A DNA stretch of 64,000 nucleotides from a bacterium 1xD8-48 (GCA_009917455.1 QZDS01000017.1:43568-107567), one strand, 5' to 3'; shown: positions 9,473 to 18,021, numbered from the stretch's first letter. The notes: generated by a model not told the origin, from the letters alone. Translations and numbers: made by a program.

Positions 9473-9574
9473 ATGAAAGGATATTATGTGAGCAACGGAT
9501 ACATGGGAATGGTTGACGGCAGTTATATGCTTTTTGCAAGCGAGGAAGATTATATGGAATATGTGAATAATTAA
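9473..9574 (+). CDS. 33-residue conserved-looking small protein
   Basis: A perfect AGGAGG (9458-9463) lies 9 bases before an ATG opening a 33-codon frame ending at TAA 9572-9574. The peptide begins MKGYYVSNGYMGMVDG and continues with YMLFASEEDYMEY; it is rich in Tyr and Met. From memory, tiny proteins with the pattern GYMG-V-G-YMLFASE-DY-EY occur in many Lachnospiraceae, which supports a real gene; I cannot check this here. It has no membrane segment and no known function. It is 28 bp upstream of the glycosylase gene and may be co-transcribed with it. Confidence 0.7.
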   Translation: MKGYYVSNGYMGMVDGSYMLFASEEDYMEYVNN

Positions 9575-9602
9575 GCTGTGAAATTAGCCGGAGGATTGAT
9601 AT

Positions 9603-10133
9603 ATGGCTGAAAGAGTGGGTAGATGGGCGTTTTCTCAGCCTGCGGAGCAGCTTGCTCCATGGCTTTTGGGTAAGCTTCTGTGCAGAAAAAGCGCCGAAGG
9701 AATCCTCAGATACAGAATTATGGAAACAGAGTGCTACTGCGGCGAGGAAGATACGGCCTGCCATGCCAGCAAAGGAAAGACGGCACGGACAAAGATACTC
9801 TATGAAAAGGGCGGTACTGCTTATATCTATCTTTGTTATGGAATCCATTCGCTTTTCAACGTGGTGAGCGGAGAGGAAGGCCATCCGGAAGCGGTGCTTG
9901 TGCGGGGCGTGTCCGGCTATAACGGGCCGGGGAAGCTGACCAGGGCCATGGAAATTGACCGGTCGCTTAACGGGGAAGATATGGTAACCTCCGATTTGCT
10001 GTGGATAGAGGACGACGGGTACAAGCCACAATATGCCAGGGCCAAAAGAGTGGGGATTGATTACGCCACGGAAAAGTACAGAGATATTCTCTGGCGGTTT
10101 ATTGCAGACGACGGGAAGTATAAACCGGTATAA
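9603..10133 (+). CDS. DNA-3-methyladenine glycosylase (AAG/MPG type)
   Basis: This is a base-excision repair enzyme that releases alkylated and deaminated purines. The 176-residue frame shows family hallmarks: LAPWLLGKLLCRK, the catalytic-site segment RIMETECYCGEEDTACHA with Glu-Thr-Glu, the YIYLCYGIHSLFNVV strand, EAVLVRG and NGPGKLTRAM. It is slightly shorter than the usual ~200 residues. GGAGG lies 8 bases before the ATG. It precedes the NTPase at 10185, another nucleotide-damage enzyme. Confidence 0.92.
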   Translation: MAERVGRWAFSQPAEQLAPWLLGKLLCRKSAEGILRYRIMETECYCGEEDTACHASKGKTARTKILYEKGGTAYIYLCYGIHSLFNVVSGEEGHPEAVLVRGVSGYNGPGKLTRAMEIDRSLNGEDMVTSDLLWIEDDGYKPQYARAKRVGIDYATEKYRDILWRFIADDGKYKPV

Positions 10134-10184
10134 GGCTTTTGTGCCTATCCGGGAGTGGCCGGAGGCAGGAGAGGTTGGCGGAAA

Positions 10185-10835
10185 ATGCTTGAAATAATTT
10201 ACGGCACAGGAAACAGTGCGAAAATTTCTTATATGGAAGAAACATTGAAAAACCTTCCCGTAAAAATCGTCGGCTTACATCAGGCGGCGGAAAAAGAGGG
10301 AATTATTCTTCCTGATATAAAGGAAACAGGGGAAAATCCCCTTGAAAACGCAAGGCTGAAAGCGGAAGGATATTTCCGTGTGTTCCGGAAGCCTGTGTTT
10401 TCCTGCGACAGCGGGATTTATCTGTGGAATTATACCACAAAAGAACCGCTTCCGGATGAGGAACAGCCGGGAATCCACATCCGGGGAAACGGAGAAAGAC
10501 GCCTTGGGGATGAGGAGCTGCTTGCATATTACATCGGACTGGTGAAAAAATACGGTCAGGTCTGCGGCAGATTCAAAAACGGTATTTGCTTTATATGGAA
10601 CGGGCAGCAGCGAAAGGAAAGCATGTCGGAGAGCATGTGGGGAGAACCGTTTCTGTTAACGGACAAGCCCCATGAAAAACGTGTGGAAGGCTTTCCGGTT
10701 GACAGGATTTCTCTTGATATTTCTACAGGAAAGTACCTTTACGATTTGGAGAAGGATTCCGAGGGCGAAGAGGCGCAGAACAGGGGATTTGAGAATTTTT
10801 TCAGGGAGTGCCTGACCGGGTGGGGGCTTCTCTGA
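10185..10835 (+). CDS. Ham1/RdgB-like non-canonical purine NTP pyrophosphatase
   Basis: The product (216 residues) begins MLEIIYGTGNSAKISYME, matching the T/S-x-N-x-x-K nucleotide-binding start of Ham1 proteins. It also has ETGENPLENARLKAE and FSCDSGIYLW, where Asp is the catalytic base of the family. The usual SGL becomes SGI and the C-terminal half diverges (QPGIHIR instead of the PG-SAR loop), so it is a divergent member. The start at 10185 is chosen because the family N-terminus begins there and AGGAGAGG precedes it. With the glycosylase 50 bp upstream it forms a small nucleotide-sanitation unit. Confidence 0.82.
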   Translation: MLEIIYGTGNSAKISYMEETLKNLPVKIVGLHQAAEKEGIILPDIKETGENPLENARLKAEGYFRVFRKPVFSCDSGIYLWNYTTKEPLPDEEQPGIHIRGNGERRLGDEELLAYYIGLVKKYGQVCGRFKNGICFIWNGQQRKESMSESMWGEPFLLTDKPHEKRVEGFPVDRISLDISTGKYLYDLEKDSEGEEAQNRGFENFFRECLTGWGLL

Positions 10836-11039
10836 GAACAGGAGACAGGAAGATAAAGGGAAAAGGGTCGTATCCGGACAGGACATCAGTTTTGGCGGCG
10901 GCGGGCTGTGCGATGAATTACAGCTTTTCACAGAAATTGACGTAATTTATACTTAAGTTAAAAATCCCGGCATCTGTTTATGAGACTGCGGTTTTGCGGT
11001 TTGCGGGAGGAAAAGAATTTACGAGGTGAAAGGTTGATT

Positions 11040-11429
11040 ATGCAGGAAGTCATGGATAAAAAGACAGAACAAATGGTTTCACACATGATGCTGGACATGG
11101 GCGTACCCGCTCATTTAAAGGGATACAGATATGTCAGAGCGGCGGTACTGATGGCGGAAGAGGACATGAAAGTGGTGGGAAGTGTCACAAAGCTGCTTTA
11201 TCCGGAAATAGCAAAGAGGTATAATACCACTGATGGAAAGGTGGAGAGAGCTATCCGAAACGCCATAGAGATTTCATGGGAGAGAGGAAATAAAAAGACT
11301 TTCGAACAGTTATTCGGATATTGCGCGGAAAGCGGTCAGGGCAGACCGACCAACAGCGAATACATAGCGGCAATCGCCGACTGCATCAGAATGCAGGTAA
11401 ATCAGGAAAATCAAAAAGAAGAAAAATAA
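11040..11429 (+). CDS. Spo0A C-terminal-type DNA-binding protein lacking a receiver domain
   Basis: All 129 residues correspond to the Spo0A effector domain: MGVPAHLKGYRYVRAA, TKLLYPEIAKRYNTT, KVERAIRNAIEISWERG and GRPTNSEYIAAIADCIR align by eye with the sigma-A-contacting and recognition helices of Spo0A. There is no phosphoacceptor receiver before it. The 200 bp upstream contains no such domain in any frame, and GAGGTGAAAGG sits at the ATG, so this is an intact short gene. It could bind 0A-like boxes without phosphorylation control. The next gene starts 14 bp later. Confidence 0.88.
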   Translation: MQEVMDKKTEQMVSHMMLDMGVPAHLKGYRYVRAAVLMAEEDMKVVGSVTKLLYPEIAKRYNTTDGKVERAIRNAIEISWERGNKKTFEQLFGYCAESGQGRPTNSEYIAAIADCIRMQVNQENQKEEK

Positions 11430-11442
11430 CAGGAGGACTACA

Positions 11443-12648
11443 ATGGATAAGCCAGCTATATGCGGAGGAGAACCGGTACGGGATACGAAAATATTTTACG
11501 GACATCAGTATATTGATGACGCGGATATTCAGGCTGTGGTGGAGGTATTAAAGAGCGATACCATTACATGCGGTCCCAAAATAACGGAGTTGGAAGAAAA
11601 GCTGTGCCGGATAACCGGAGCGAAATATGCGGTTGTATGCAGCAACGGAACCGCGGCTTTGCATATGGCCTGTATGGCGGCAGGGGTCAGCGAGGGGGAC
11701 GAGGTGATTACCACACCCATTACTTTTGCCGCGTCCGCGAACTGCGCGCTCTACTGTGGGGCGAAGCCGGTTTTTGCAGATATCAATGAGGAAACCTATA
11801 ATATTGACCCGGAAATGGTGGGGAAATTAATCAATAGCAGGACGAAAGCGGTGGTGGCTGTGGATTATACGGGGCAGTCGGCGCAGCTCGACGAGCTTTT
11901 AGGCCATTGCCGTGAGAATAACCTTGTACTCATAGAAGACGGCGCTCATGTAATAGGTACAAGATATAAGGGAAAGTGTAACGGCTCGATTGCGGACATG
12001 ACGACATTAAGCTTCCATCCCGTAAAAACCGTGACCAGCGGGGAGGGCGGCGCCGTTCTCACAAACAGTGAAGAATACTATGAAAAGCTGCTGCTTTACC
12101 GTGCCCATGGAATTACAAAAGACGTCGCGAAGATGGAAAATGAGCCGGACGGTCCCTGGTATTATGAGCAGACAGCGCTTGGAATGAATTACCGCATGAC
12201 GGATATACAGGCGGCGCTTTTAATCAGCCAGCTTGACAAGCTCCCTCTTTTTATAAAGAGAAGAAAAGAAATCGTAAGGACTTACAACGAGGCGTTTTCA
12301 AAACTGCCTCAGATTATTGTGCAGAAAGAAATCCCGGAATCGGATACCACGAGGCATTTATATATTCTGCGGCTTAATCTGTCAAAACTGACCATAGACA
12401 GAAGACAGTTTTTTGAGGCGCTCGCTGCGGAGAATATCTGTTGTAACGTGCATTATATTCCGACCTATTATTTCCCCTATTATCAGAGATTAGGCTATGA
12501 AAAAGGATTGTGCCCGAAGGCGGAGAAGCTCTACGAGGAGATAATCAGCCTGCCGCTTTATTATGCCATGACGGATAAGGACGTGCAGGATGTAATCTGC
12601 GCGGTGACGAAGATTGCAAATTATTACGGAACAAAGCAGGAAGGCTGA
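11443..12648 (+). CDS. DegT/DnrJ/EryC1/StrS aminotransferase, PseC-like
   Basis: This is a PLP-dependent sugar aminotransferase (401 residues). YGHQYIDDADIQAVVEVL at the start, CSNGTAALHMACMAAG (PLP phosphate cup), ITTPITFAASANC, LIEDGAHVIG (Asp to pyridine N) and SFHPVKTVTSGEGG with the Schiff-base Lys are all present. The overall pattern is closest to PseC, the UDP-4-amino-4,6-dideoxy-altrosamine transaminase of pseudaminic acid synthesis. However, no other Pse genes are in the window. AGGAGG precedes the ATG. It is followed by a GT2 gene only 4 bp away, so surface-glycan or flagellin decoration is the likely context. Confidence 0.88.
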   Translation: MDKPAICGGEPVRDTKIFYGHQYIDDADIQAVVEVLKSDTITCGPKITELEEKLCRITGAKYAVVCSNGTAALHMACMAAGVSEGDEVITTPITFAASANCALYCGAKPVFADINEETYNIDPEMVGKLINSRTKAVVAVDYTGQSAQLDELLGHCRENNLVLIEDGAHVIGTRYKGKCNGSIADMTTLSFHPVKTVTSGEGGAVLTNSEEYYEKLLLYRAHGITKDVAKMENEPDGPWYYEQTALGMNYRMTDIQAALLISQLDKLPLFIKRRKEIVRTYNEAFSKLPQIIVQKEIPESDTTRHLYILRLNLSKLTIDRRQFFEALAAENICCNVHYIPTYYFPYYQRLGYEKGLCPKAEKLYEEIISLPLYYAMTDKDVQDVICAVTKIANYYGTKQEG

Positions 12649-12652
12649 CGGA

Positions 12653-13690
12653 ATGAAATTAAGCGTAATAGTGCCCGTTTATAATATGGCGTCAGAGGAA
12701 AAGCTGAACTGGTGTATGGACAGCCTTGTAAATCAGACCGTTTCCGATTATGAAATCATTGCGGTGGATGACTGTTCTACCGACAATTCGCTGGAAATAC
12801 TCCATGATTATGAGCGGAAATATCCTGAAAAGGTGAGGGTAATCGCTTCGCCTGTCAATAAAAAGCAGGGCGGGGCCAAAAATCTGGGGCTTGGCCGGGC
12901 AAAGGGTGAATGGATTGGATTCATTGACAGCGACGACTGGGTCACGCCTGATTTTTACGAAAGGCTCCTTGGGCTTGCGGAAGAGACCGGAGCGGATATG
13001 GTGGGTTGCGATTATCATCTGACGGACGAGCACAGCATGAAAATCGGTCAGGTGGTGCATAACAATAAGAAGTCGCAGACAGGAGCTTTGACAAAGGAAA
13101 AATACAAATCGCTGATTCTTGACAGCGGCAGCCTTGTGGTGAAGATTTATAAAAGGCATATTATTCTGGATTACCCTAACCGGTTCCCGGAAAATATTTT
13201 TTATGAGGATAATGCCATCAGCAATTCCTGGATGCTCAGAGCAAAGCGCTTTGAATATCTGGAAGAGCCTCTTTACTATTATTACCAGCACGATACTTCC
13301 ACTGTGCATACCATCACGAAAAAACGGTGTCAGGACAGGATGGAAGCGGCCAGAGTGATGGTGAGAGAAGCCGGAGAATTTGGATATCTGGAGGAATATT
13401 ATCCTGAGATAGAAAGCAGCTTTACCACATTGTTTTATGTAAATACGCTGTTTACCTATATGGCAGGCGTGAAAAGGAAAGAGTATAGTTTTGTGAAGGC
13501 TCTTGGCCGGGAGATGAGGGAAACCTTCCCGGGATTTATGGAAAATTCCTATTATCAGGAGAGGGTTCACGCGGAAGAGCAAAAGCTGATTAAAATGCAT
13601 ATGAAATCAACGCTGTATTTTATGACATACTATAAGATACTGTGGGGGTACAGAAATTTCAGAAAGAAACTGCAGAAAAAACGCGGCTGA
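12653..13690 (+). CDS. family 2 glycosyltransferase
   Basis: The 345-residue protein has a GT-A fold: MKLSVIVPVYNM start, nucleotide-binding VDDCSTDNSLEIL, the metal-binding DSDDWVTPDFYERL and the acceptor-side acidic EDNAISN. There are no membrane helices except a weak hydrophobic C-terminus with many basic residues. It is an inverting transferase; donor and acceptor are not predictable. The start at 12653 follows the aminotransferase stop by 4 bp. A terminator hairpin begins inside its last codons. Confidence 0.9.
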   Translation: MKLSVIVPVYNMASEEKLNWCMDSLVNQTVSDYEIIAVDDCSTDNSLEILHDYERKYPEKVRVIASPVNKKQGGAKNLGLGRAKGEWIGFIDSDDWVTPDFYERLLGLAEETGADMVGCDYHLTDEHSMKIGQVVHNNKKSQTGALTKEKYKSLILDSGSLVVKIYKRHIILDYPNRFPENIFYEDNAISNSWMLRAKRFEYLEEPLYYYYQHDTSTVHTITKKRCQDRMEAARVMVREAGEFGYLEEYYPEIESSFTTLFYVNTLFTYMAGVKRKEYSFVKALGREMRETFPGFMENSYYQERVHAEEQKLIKMHMKSTLYFMTYYKILWGYRNFRKKLQKKRG

Positions 13691-13715
13691 CCCGGAAAGG
13701 GAGTCAGCCGTTTTT
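13684..13715 (+). terminator. intrinsic terminator after the glycosyltransferase gene
   Basis: CGGCTGAC pairs with GTCAGCCG (8 bp, 11-base loop) and TTTTT follows. The stop codon of the glycosyltransferase lies within the left arm. It separates the aminotransferase/GT2 pair from the ATP-grasp gene, perhaps incompletely. Confidence 0.8.
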
Positions 13716-13749
13716 GCAGAAAGCGGATATAGAGACGATGAGGAAAAAA

Positions 13750-14889
13750 ATGAAAGCAGCGATTATCGGCGCCAGCAGGGAGGCGCTTCATACAATCAAA
13801 AAAGCGCAGGAGCACGGCCTTTTTATACTGGCTCTGGACGGGGATGCAAGCGCGGCGGGGCTTGCGGCGGCGGATAAAGGGCTTGTGGTGGACATTTCCG
13901 ATGAAAATGCTGTGACAGAGGCGCTTAGGGTGGAAAAGCCGGATTTTTTGCTGACCGTGCCGATTGGAAGATATCTCACGACCACGGGGGCCGTCAACGA
14001 TGCGTTGGGGCTTCCCGGAATCAGCAGGGATATGGCGGAGTTGTGTACGGATAAATTCAAATTTCACACAAAGCTAAACGAAATGGGGCTTCGAAAGTGC
14101 CGGTGCTATACGGTATTTGGGGATAATCCTGAGCTTGCGTATCCGGCAATTTTGAAGCCCAGATACGGTTCCGGCAGCAGGGGTATTTTTATGCTCTCCG
14201 GCAGAGAGCAGCTTCGGGAGGCCCTTGAGAAGATTTCCGGCGAGCCTTATGTGCTGGAGGAATGTGTGGCCGGAGAGGAATACGGAGTGGACGCAGCGGT
14301 GACAAAGCAGGGTTTTCAGATGATTCTGCTCCGGAAAAAAATAAATACGCCGCCACCGGCCAGACAGGCGGTGGGATATTTTTCGGTGCTGCCCGGGGAT
14401 GCGTTTTGGCAGCAGGCGGAGGATTATATGGCCCGGGTCATCCGGTGTCTGGGGCTTAAGGAATGCCTGATTCACGCGGATATTATCAGGGGAGAAAATG
14501 GGCCCTTTGTGATAGAACTTTCGGCAAGGCCCTCCGGCCATAACCTTCATAATCTGTTTACGCCGCTGTGTACGGGGGTGGATATGGCGGAGGAGTATAT
14601 CCGGTACAGGATGGGGCTGTCTTATGATTTTGCGCCTCGCATCACAAAATCCATGCTGATTCGTTATTTTGATATGCATGGCATGGCGGAGAATGTGCCC
14701 GACAAAAGACAGGCGGAGCAGGCGATAGAGGCAGGGCTTGTGGACTGGCAGTGTAATATAAAGCCCGGAGAGGATTTGGAGCCGGTGTCGGATGGCCACT
14801 CGCTCATGGGGCGGGGGTATTTTATTCTGGAGGGTGAAGGAGAGGATTTTCTGGAAGAGCAGGCGGAGATTATTAAGGGCTTGTTTTAA
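13750..14889 (+). CDS. ATP-grasp domain carboxylate-amine ligase-like protein
   Basis: Residues 1-100 form a Rossmann-like pre-ATP-grasp domain (MKAAIIGASREALH). YPAILKPRYGSGSRGIFML is the ATP-grasp lysine plus glycine-rich loop, YVLEECVAGEEYGVDAAV is the adenine-side strand, and FVIELSARPSGHNLH supplies the metal-binding Glu. The family joins a carboxylate to an amine via an acyl-phosphate. The partners here are unknown, though peptide-like or sugar-amide modification would fit the sugar genes upstream. I chose ATG 13750, with GATGAGG eight bases before; ATG 13738 is possible. Length is 379. Confidence 0.85.
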   Translation: MKAAIIGASREALHTIKKAQEHGLFILALDGDASAAGLAAADKGLVVDISDENAVTEALRVEKPDFLLTVPIGRYLTTTGAVNDALGLPGISRDMAELCTDKFKFHTKLNEMGLRKCRCYTVFGDNPELAYPAILKPRYGSGSRGIFMLSGREQLREALEKISGEPYVLEECVAGEEYGVDAAVTKQGFQMILLRKKINTPPPARQAVGYFSVLPGDAFWQQAEDYMARVIRCLGLKECLIHADIIRGENGPFVIELSARPSGHNLHNLFTPLCTGVDMAEEYIRYRMGLSYDFAPRITKSMLIRYFDMHGMAENVPDKRQAEQAIEAGLVDWQCNIKPGEDLEPVSDGHSLMGRGYFILEGEGEDFLEEQAEIIKGLF

Positions 14890-15138
14890 CTTTCCTGTCC
14901 TTTTATAATTTCTTAAATTTGTTTTAGGGTATTGCATTATTCTGAATCCGAACTGGTACTAATGAAAATTATCTGGAAGAATGGAGGGGCAGCTTTATAC
15001 TCCCTCATCATGGACGAGCTGGAAAAAGCAAAAGGCGGGTAAAGCCGTATAAACATAGTGTTTATGCGGCTTTGCCCGTTTCTGGTATACATTTTTTCGG
15101 CTTGGTGAGCAGATTATTCTATTTTTTTATAATTTATG
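14890..15138. other. intergenic stretch with one doubtful short frame
   Basis: No convincing gene is present. A 26-codon frame at 14962-15042 starts MKIIWKNGGAALYSL but lacks a ribosome site and overlaps the terminator at 15036-15081. The stretch could encode a small RNA ending at that terminator or be decayed sequence. Confidence 0.4.
15036..15081 (+). terminator. strong intrinsic terminator
   Basis: A 19-bp stem (two G-U pairs) joins CGGGTAAAGCC-type left arm 15036-15054 and right arm 15060-15078 around a 5-base loop, followed by a short T run. It ends transcripts coming from the ATP-grasp gene. Confidence 0.85.
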
Positions 15139-15139
15139 A

Positions 15140-15199
15140 TTGACAAATATATCGCTAGGCGATATATTAAATGCAAGATATATCGAACGGCGATATATC
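15140..15199 (+). promoter_or_regulatory. padR promoter with two identical palindromic operators
   Basis: TTGACA (15140-15145), 17 bases, TATATT (15163-15168) is a near-ideal sigma-A promoter. The 21-bp operator ATATATCG-N5-CGATATAT occurs twice, at 15147-15167 (covering the spacer and -10) and at 15178-15198 (covering the start site). The centres are 31 bp apart, about three helical turns. Dyads with ATAT ends are typical PadR sites, so the operators most likely bind the product of 15339-15656. Binding at either site would block RNA polymerase. Confidence 0.85.
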
Positions 15200-15338
15200 G
15201 GGAGAGATAAGAAAACTGCTGTAAGAATCTATACCCGGCAGTGTTGCAAGTTTGAAGCTTTGTCAGATTACTGCAGGATTGTTGACAAAAGCGCAAACAT
15301 ATCTGAATTAAAGTGACAGGAAAGAAAGGAGCATAAAT

Positions 15339-15656
15339 ATGAACGAAATGGACAGCCCGCTTACAGAAGCATTTTTTTACATACTTTTGGCACTCCGAAA
15401 GCCCAACCACGGCTATGGCATTACCCAGGAGGTCAGCGAGATAACCGGTGGAAGGGTGGTTTTAGGAGCCGGAACTTTGTATGGAGCATTGCAGACTCTG
15501 CAAAAAAGGAAGTGGATTCAGGTTTACAGTCTGGACACGGAATCAAGAAAGAAGAAGGAATATGTTCTGACAGATTTGGGCCGGCAGGCTTTTGAACGGG
15601 AGAGAGGCCGCCTGGAGGAACTTTTAAATAACGCGAAAATGATGGAGGAAGTATAA
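15339..15656 (+). CDS. PadR family transcriptional repressor
   Basis: A 105-residue winged-helix protein: LTEAFFYILLALRKPNHGYGITQEV is the PadR N-terminal helix-turn-helix, and GTLYGALQTLQKRKWI the recognition helix; the C-terminal ~25 residues form the dimer helix of the short (PadR-s2) subfamily. Ribosome site AAAGGAG, ATG 15339. It sits 140 bp after a promoter bearing two palindromes and 1 bp before a DUF2812 gene. PadR/DUF2812 pairs are common in Firmicutes. Autorepression with relief by a ligand or membrane signal is the expected scheme. Confidence 0.93.
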   Translation: MNEMDSPLTEAFFYILLALRKPNHGYGITQEVSEITGGRVVLGAGTLYGALQTLQKRKWIQVYSLDTESRKKKEYVLTDLGRQAFERERGRLEELLNNAKMMEEV

Positions 15657-15657
15657 A

Positions 15658-16350
15658 ATGATTAAGTTTAAACTATATCTGGATAAAGATGCGGAAACAA
15701 ACTGGTTAAACGAAATGTCGGAAAAAGGCTGGGCGCTTAAATCTTTTTTCGCGGGCTTTTATACATTTGAGGAATGCGAAGCAGGCAAATATACATATCA
15801 GATAGACTTCGGCGAGAAGTTTTTTAAGGTGAGAGACGAATACAGGGAGTTTATGAAGGAGGCCGGTATTGAAATCGTTCAGACCTGGGGCTGGTGGGTG
15901 ATACTGCGAAAGCCTGCTTCGGAGGGAGAATTTGAATTATATACTGATGTGGAATCAAGCATTGAGCATTATTCCAGGATACGCAGAATGTTTAAAATAG
16001 TGACGGTTATAGAAATTATCTGCCTGTGGATGGAAATTATGTCGGCCACTATCGGAAAGACACCTTACGCGGCGCCGGCTGCATTTTTTCTGGGCGCGAT
16101 TGTGATAGGATTGATAAGGGTAATCATACATACGACAAATATCATAAATAATCTGAAAGAAAGGCAGACGGGAATACCAGTGGAGAAAAGGAGAAATGTG
16201 TCTCCCATACTGGCCGTGGGGATGCTTCTGAACGGCCTGGCGATTGCGATTCAGGAAAGCGTTTCAGGAAATGTGAAGATTGCAGTTCAGATTTTGGCAA
16301 TAATTTTTATGCTCATGGGATTATGGGATATTTTCCGCAAAAATCATTAA
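15658..16350 (+). CDS. DUF2812 membrane protein
   Basis: The first ~100 residues hold the soluble DUF2812 domain (WLNEMSEKGWALKSF, QIDFGEKFFKVRDEYREFMKEAGI, WGWWVILRKP). Then come about four hydrophobic helices (roughly residues 112-230). Length is 230. It begins 1 bp after the PadR stop and shares its promoter. DUF2812 proteins are nearly always next to a PadR repressor; the function is unknown, with an envelope-stress or signalling role possible. Confidence 0.85.
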   Translation: MIKFKLYLDKDAETNWLNEMSEKGWALKSFFAGFYTFEECEAGKYTYQIDFGEKFFKVRDEYREFMKEAGIEIVQTWGWWVILRKPASEGEFELYTDVESSIEHYSRIRRMFKIVTVIEIICLWMEIMSATIGKTPYAAPAAFFLGAIVIGLIRVIIHTTNIINNLKERQTGIPVEKRRNVSPILAVGMLLNGLAIAIQESVSGNVKIAVQILAIIFMLMGLWDIFRKNH

Positions 16351-16404
16351 TAAAGCTTATTTCTTTTTCCCAAAAGGATAGTGCAGAACCCGGGGGGTGT
16401 ATGC

Positions 16405-16410
16405 TATAAT
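16405..16410 (+). promoter_or_regulatory. extended -10 element upstream of glutamine synthetase
   Basis: TGCTATAAT is an extended -10 box 82 bp before the ATG at 16492. No good -35 is seen at 17 bases. Just downstream GTGCGC and GCGCAC can form a small GC-rich hairpin in the leader. Confidence 0.55.
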
Positions 16411-16491
16411 GAATCTCAGAAAGCGAGTGCGCCGGTGCGCACCGACACAAGGGCTGCAAACAATCAGACTGAAAAGAAAGGGACAAAAGGA

Positions 16492-17922
16492 ATGAGCAGG
16501 AGTAAGGAAATTTTAAAATTGTGCGAAGAAAAACAAATCCGCATGATTGATTTTAAGATGACGGATATCGACGGACGCTGGCGCCATATTACGATTCCGG
16601 TTGAGAGATTCGGGGAGAGTATTTTTACCTATGGGATTGGTTTTGACGGCTCCAATTACGGTTACGCGCCTGTTGAAAAGAGCGACATGGTGTTTTTGCC
16701 GGACCCGGATACCGCTTATGTTGACCCCTTTGCCACAGTACCTACGCTTACTATGTGCGGAAATGTATGTACAATTGGAAAAGGTGAGAATAAGCCTTTT
16801 GACCAATATCCGAAAAATGTGAGCCTGCGGGCCATGGATTATATGAAGGAAAGCGGAATTGCGGACGAGATGATTATCGGGCCGGAATTTGAGTTTTATT
16901 TATTTGACACTGCCCGTTTTGAGGTGACGCCCCACCAGTGCGGATACCGGATTGACACCAGACAGGCGGACTGGAACCACAGTCTGGACGTGCCGGGAAA
17001 CAACGGCTATGAGGTGGCTTATAAAGGCGGTTATCATGTGGCAGCTCCCCAGGATGTGGGATATGACTTGCGAAGCCGCATGTGTATGATGATGGAGGAC
17101 TGGGGTATCAAGGTAAAATATCATCATCACGAAGTGGGCGGCCCGGGCCAGATGGAAATTGAGGTGGAGCTTGCGGATATGCCCGCAATGGCCGACAACA
17201 CCATGATTATTAAATACATTATCAAAAATATGGCGGCGCAGGAAGGCAAGACGGCGACGTTTCTGCCCAAGCCCATTTATCAGGAAGCCGGAAGCGGTAT
17301 GCATGTGCATATGCTGCTGCTGAAAGACGGCAAGCCTCTGTTCTACGACGAGGACGGCTATTCGGGCTTAAGCCGCACGGCGCATTATTTTATAGGCGGA
17401 CTGCTGAAACATATCGCTTCTCTTTGCGCGTTTACCAACCCTTCAACCAACTCCTTTAAGCGTCTGGTTCCGGGGTATGAAGCGCCGGTTACCGTCGGGT
17501 ACGCGACCTCTAACCGCAGCGCGGTTATCAGGATTCCGGCCTATGCCAAGAGCCCGGAGACAAAACGTTTCGAGCTGCGTAATCCCGACGCCACAGCCAA
17601 TCCTTACTATGCTTACGCCGCAATTCTGATGGCGGGACTTGACGGAATAGAAAATAAAATCGACCCGGCGGCAAACGGCTGGGGGCCTTACGACTTTAAT
17701 CTTTACACGCTTTCCGAGGAGGAGCAGAAAAAGATTAAGGGTCTGCCGAAATCTTTAGGCGAAGCGCTTGACGCGCTGGAAAATGACCACGATTATCTGA
17801 CGAAGGGCGGCGTGTTCCCGGAGCGTTTAATTGACGTATGGGTTTCCCGCAAGCGCGCGGAGTTAAAGAAGCTGGAGCAGATTCCGAATCCGGCAGAGTT
17901 TAAGATGTATTACGATTTATAG
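16492..17922 (+). CDS. glnA: glutamine synthetase (type I)
   Basis: The enzyme makes glutamine from glutamate, ammonia and ATP. Residues visible: DGSNYGYAPVEKSDM (beta-grasp domain), GPEFEFYLFD and HHHEVGGPGQMEIEVE (metal and glutamate ligands), PIYQEAGSGMHVHM (ATP/NxGSGMH loop), and RSAVIRIPAYA plus KRFELRNPDATANPY (substrate Arg). Near the end, NLYTLSEEE occupies the place of the adenylylation loop of type I-beta enzymes, but whether that Tyr is modified is unknown. Length from ATG 16492 is 476 residues; the longer frame to 16381 runs through the promoter, so it is rejected. A terminator follows. No GlnR gene is nearby. Confidence 0.95.
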   Translation: MSRSKEILKLCEEKQIRMIDFKMTDIDGRWRHITIPVERFGESIFTYGIGFDGSNYGYAPVEKSDMVFLPDPDTAYVDPFATVPTLTMCGNVCTIGKGENKPFDQYPKNVSLRAMDYMKESGIADEMIIGPEFEFYLFDTARFEVTPHQCGYRIDTRQADWNHSLDVPGNNGYEVAYKGGYHVAAPQDVGYDLRSRMCMMMEDWGIKVKYHHHEVGGPGQMEIEVELADMPAMADNTMIIKYIIKNMAAQEGKTATFLPKPIYQEAGSGMHVHMLLLKDGKPLFYDEDGYSGLSRTAHYFIGGLLKHIASLCAFTNPSTNSFKRLVPGYEAPVTVGYATSNRSAVIRIPAYAKSPETKRFELRNPDATANPYYAYAAILMAGLDGIENKIDPAANGWGPYDFNLYTLSEEEQKKIKGLPKSLGEALDALENDHDYLTKGGVFPERLIDVWVSRKRAELKKLEQIPNPAEFKMYYDL

Positions 17923-17934
17923 AGATAATAAAAA

Positions 17935-17983
17935 GAGAGCCCGGCGTGAAAAGGCGCATAAGTGCCTGCCGGCTCTCTTATTT
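17935..17983 (+). terminator. intrinsic terminator after glnA
   Basis: GAGAGCC(C)GGC pairs with GCCGGCTCTC with one bulged C, enclosing a smaller AGGC/GCCT stem; TTATTT follows. Confidence 0.75.
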
Positions 17984-18021
17984 GCCTGCAAAGCGGGATA
18001 GAAGAAAGGAGCGGCAAAAAT

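Noticed and set aside
12692..13600. 300-codon minus-strand frame opposite the glycosyltransferase
   Set aside because: Mirror of a clear GT2 gene, composition typical of antisense frames, no ribosome site.
14962..15042. 26-codon frame beginning MKIIWKNGGAALYSL
   Set aside because: No ribosome site, overlaps a strong terminator, no recognisable pattern; kept only as a remark in the intergenic entry.
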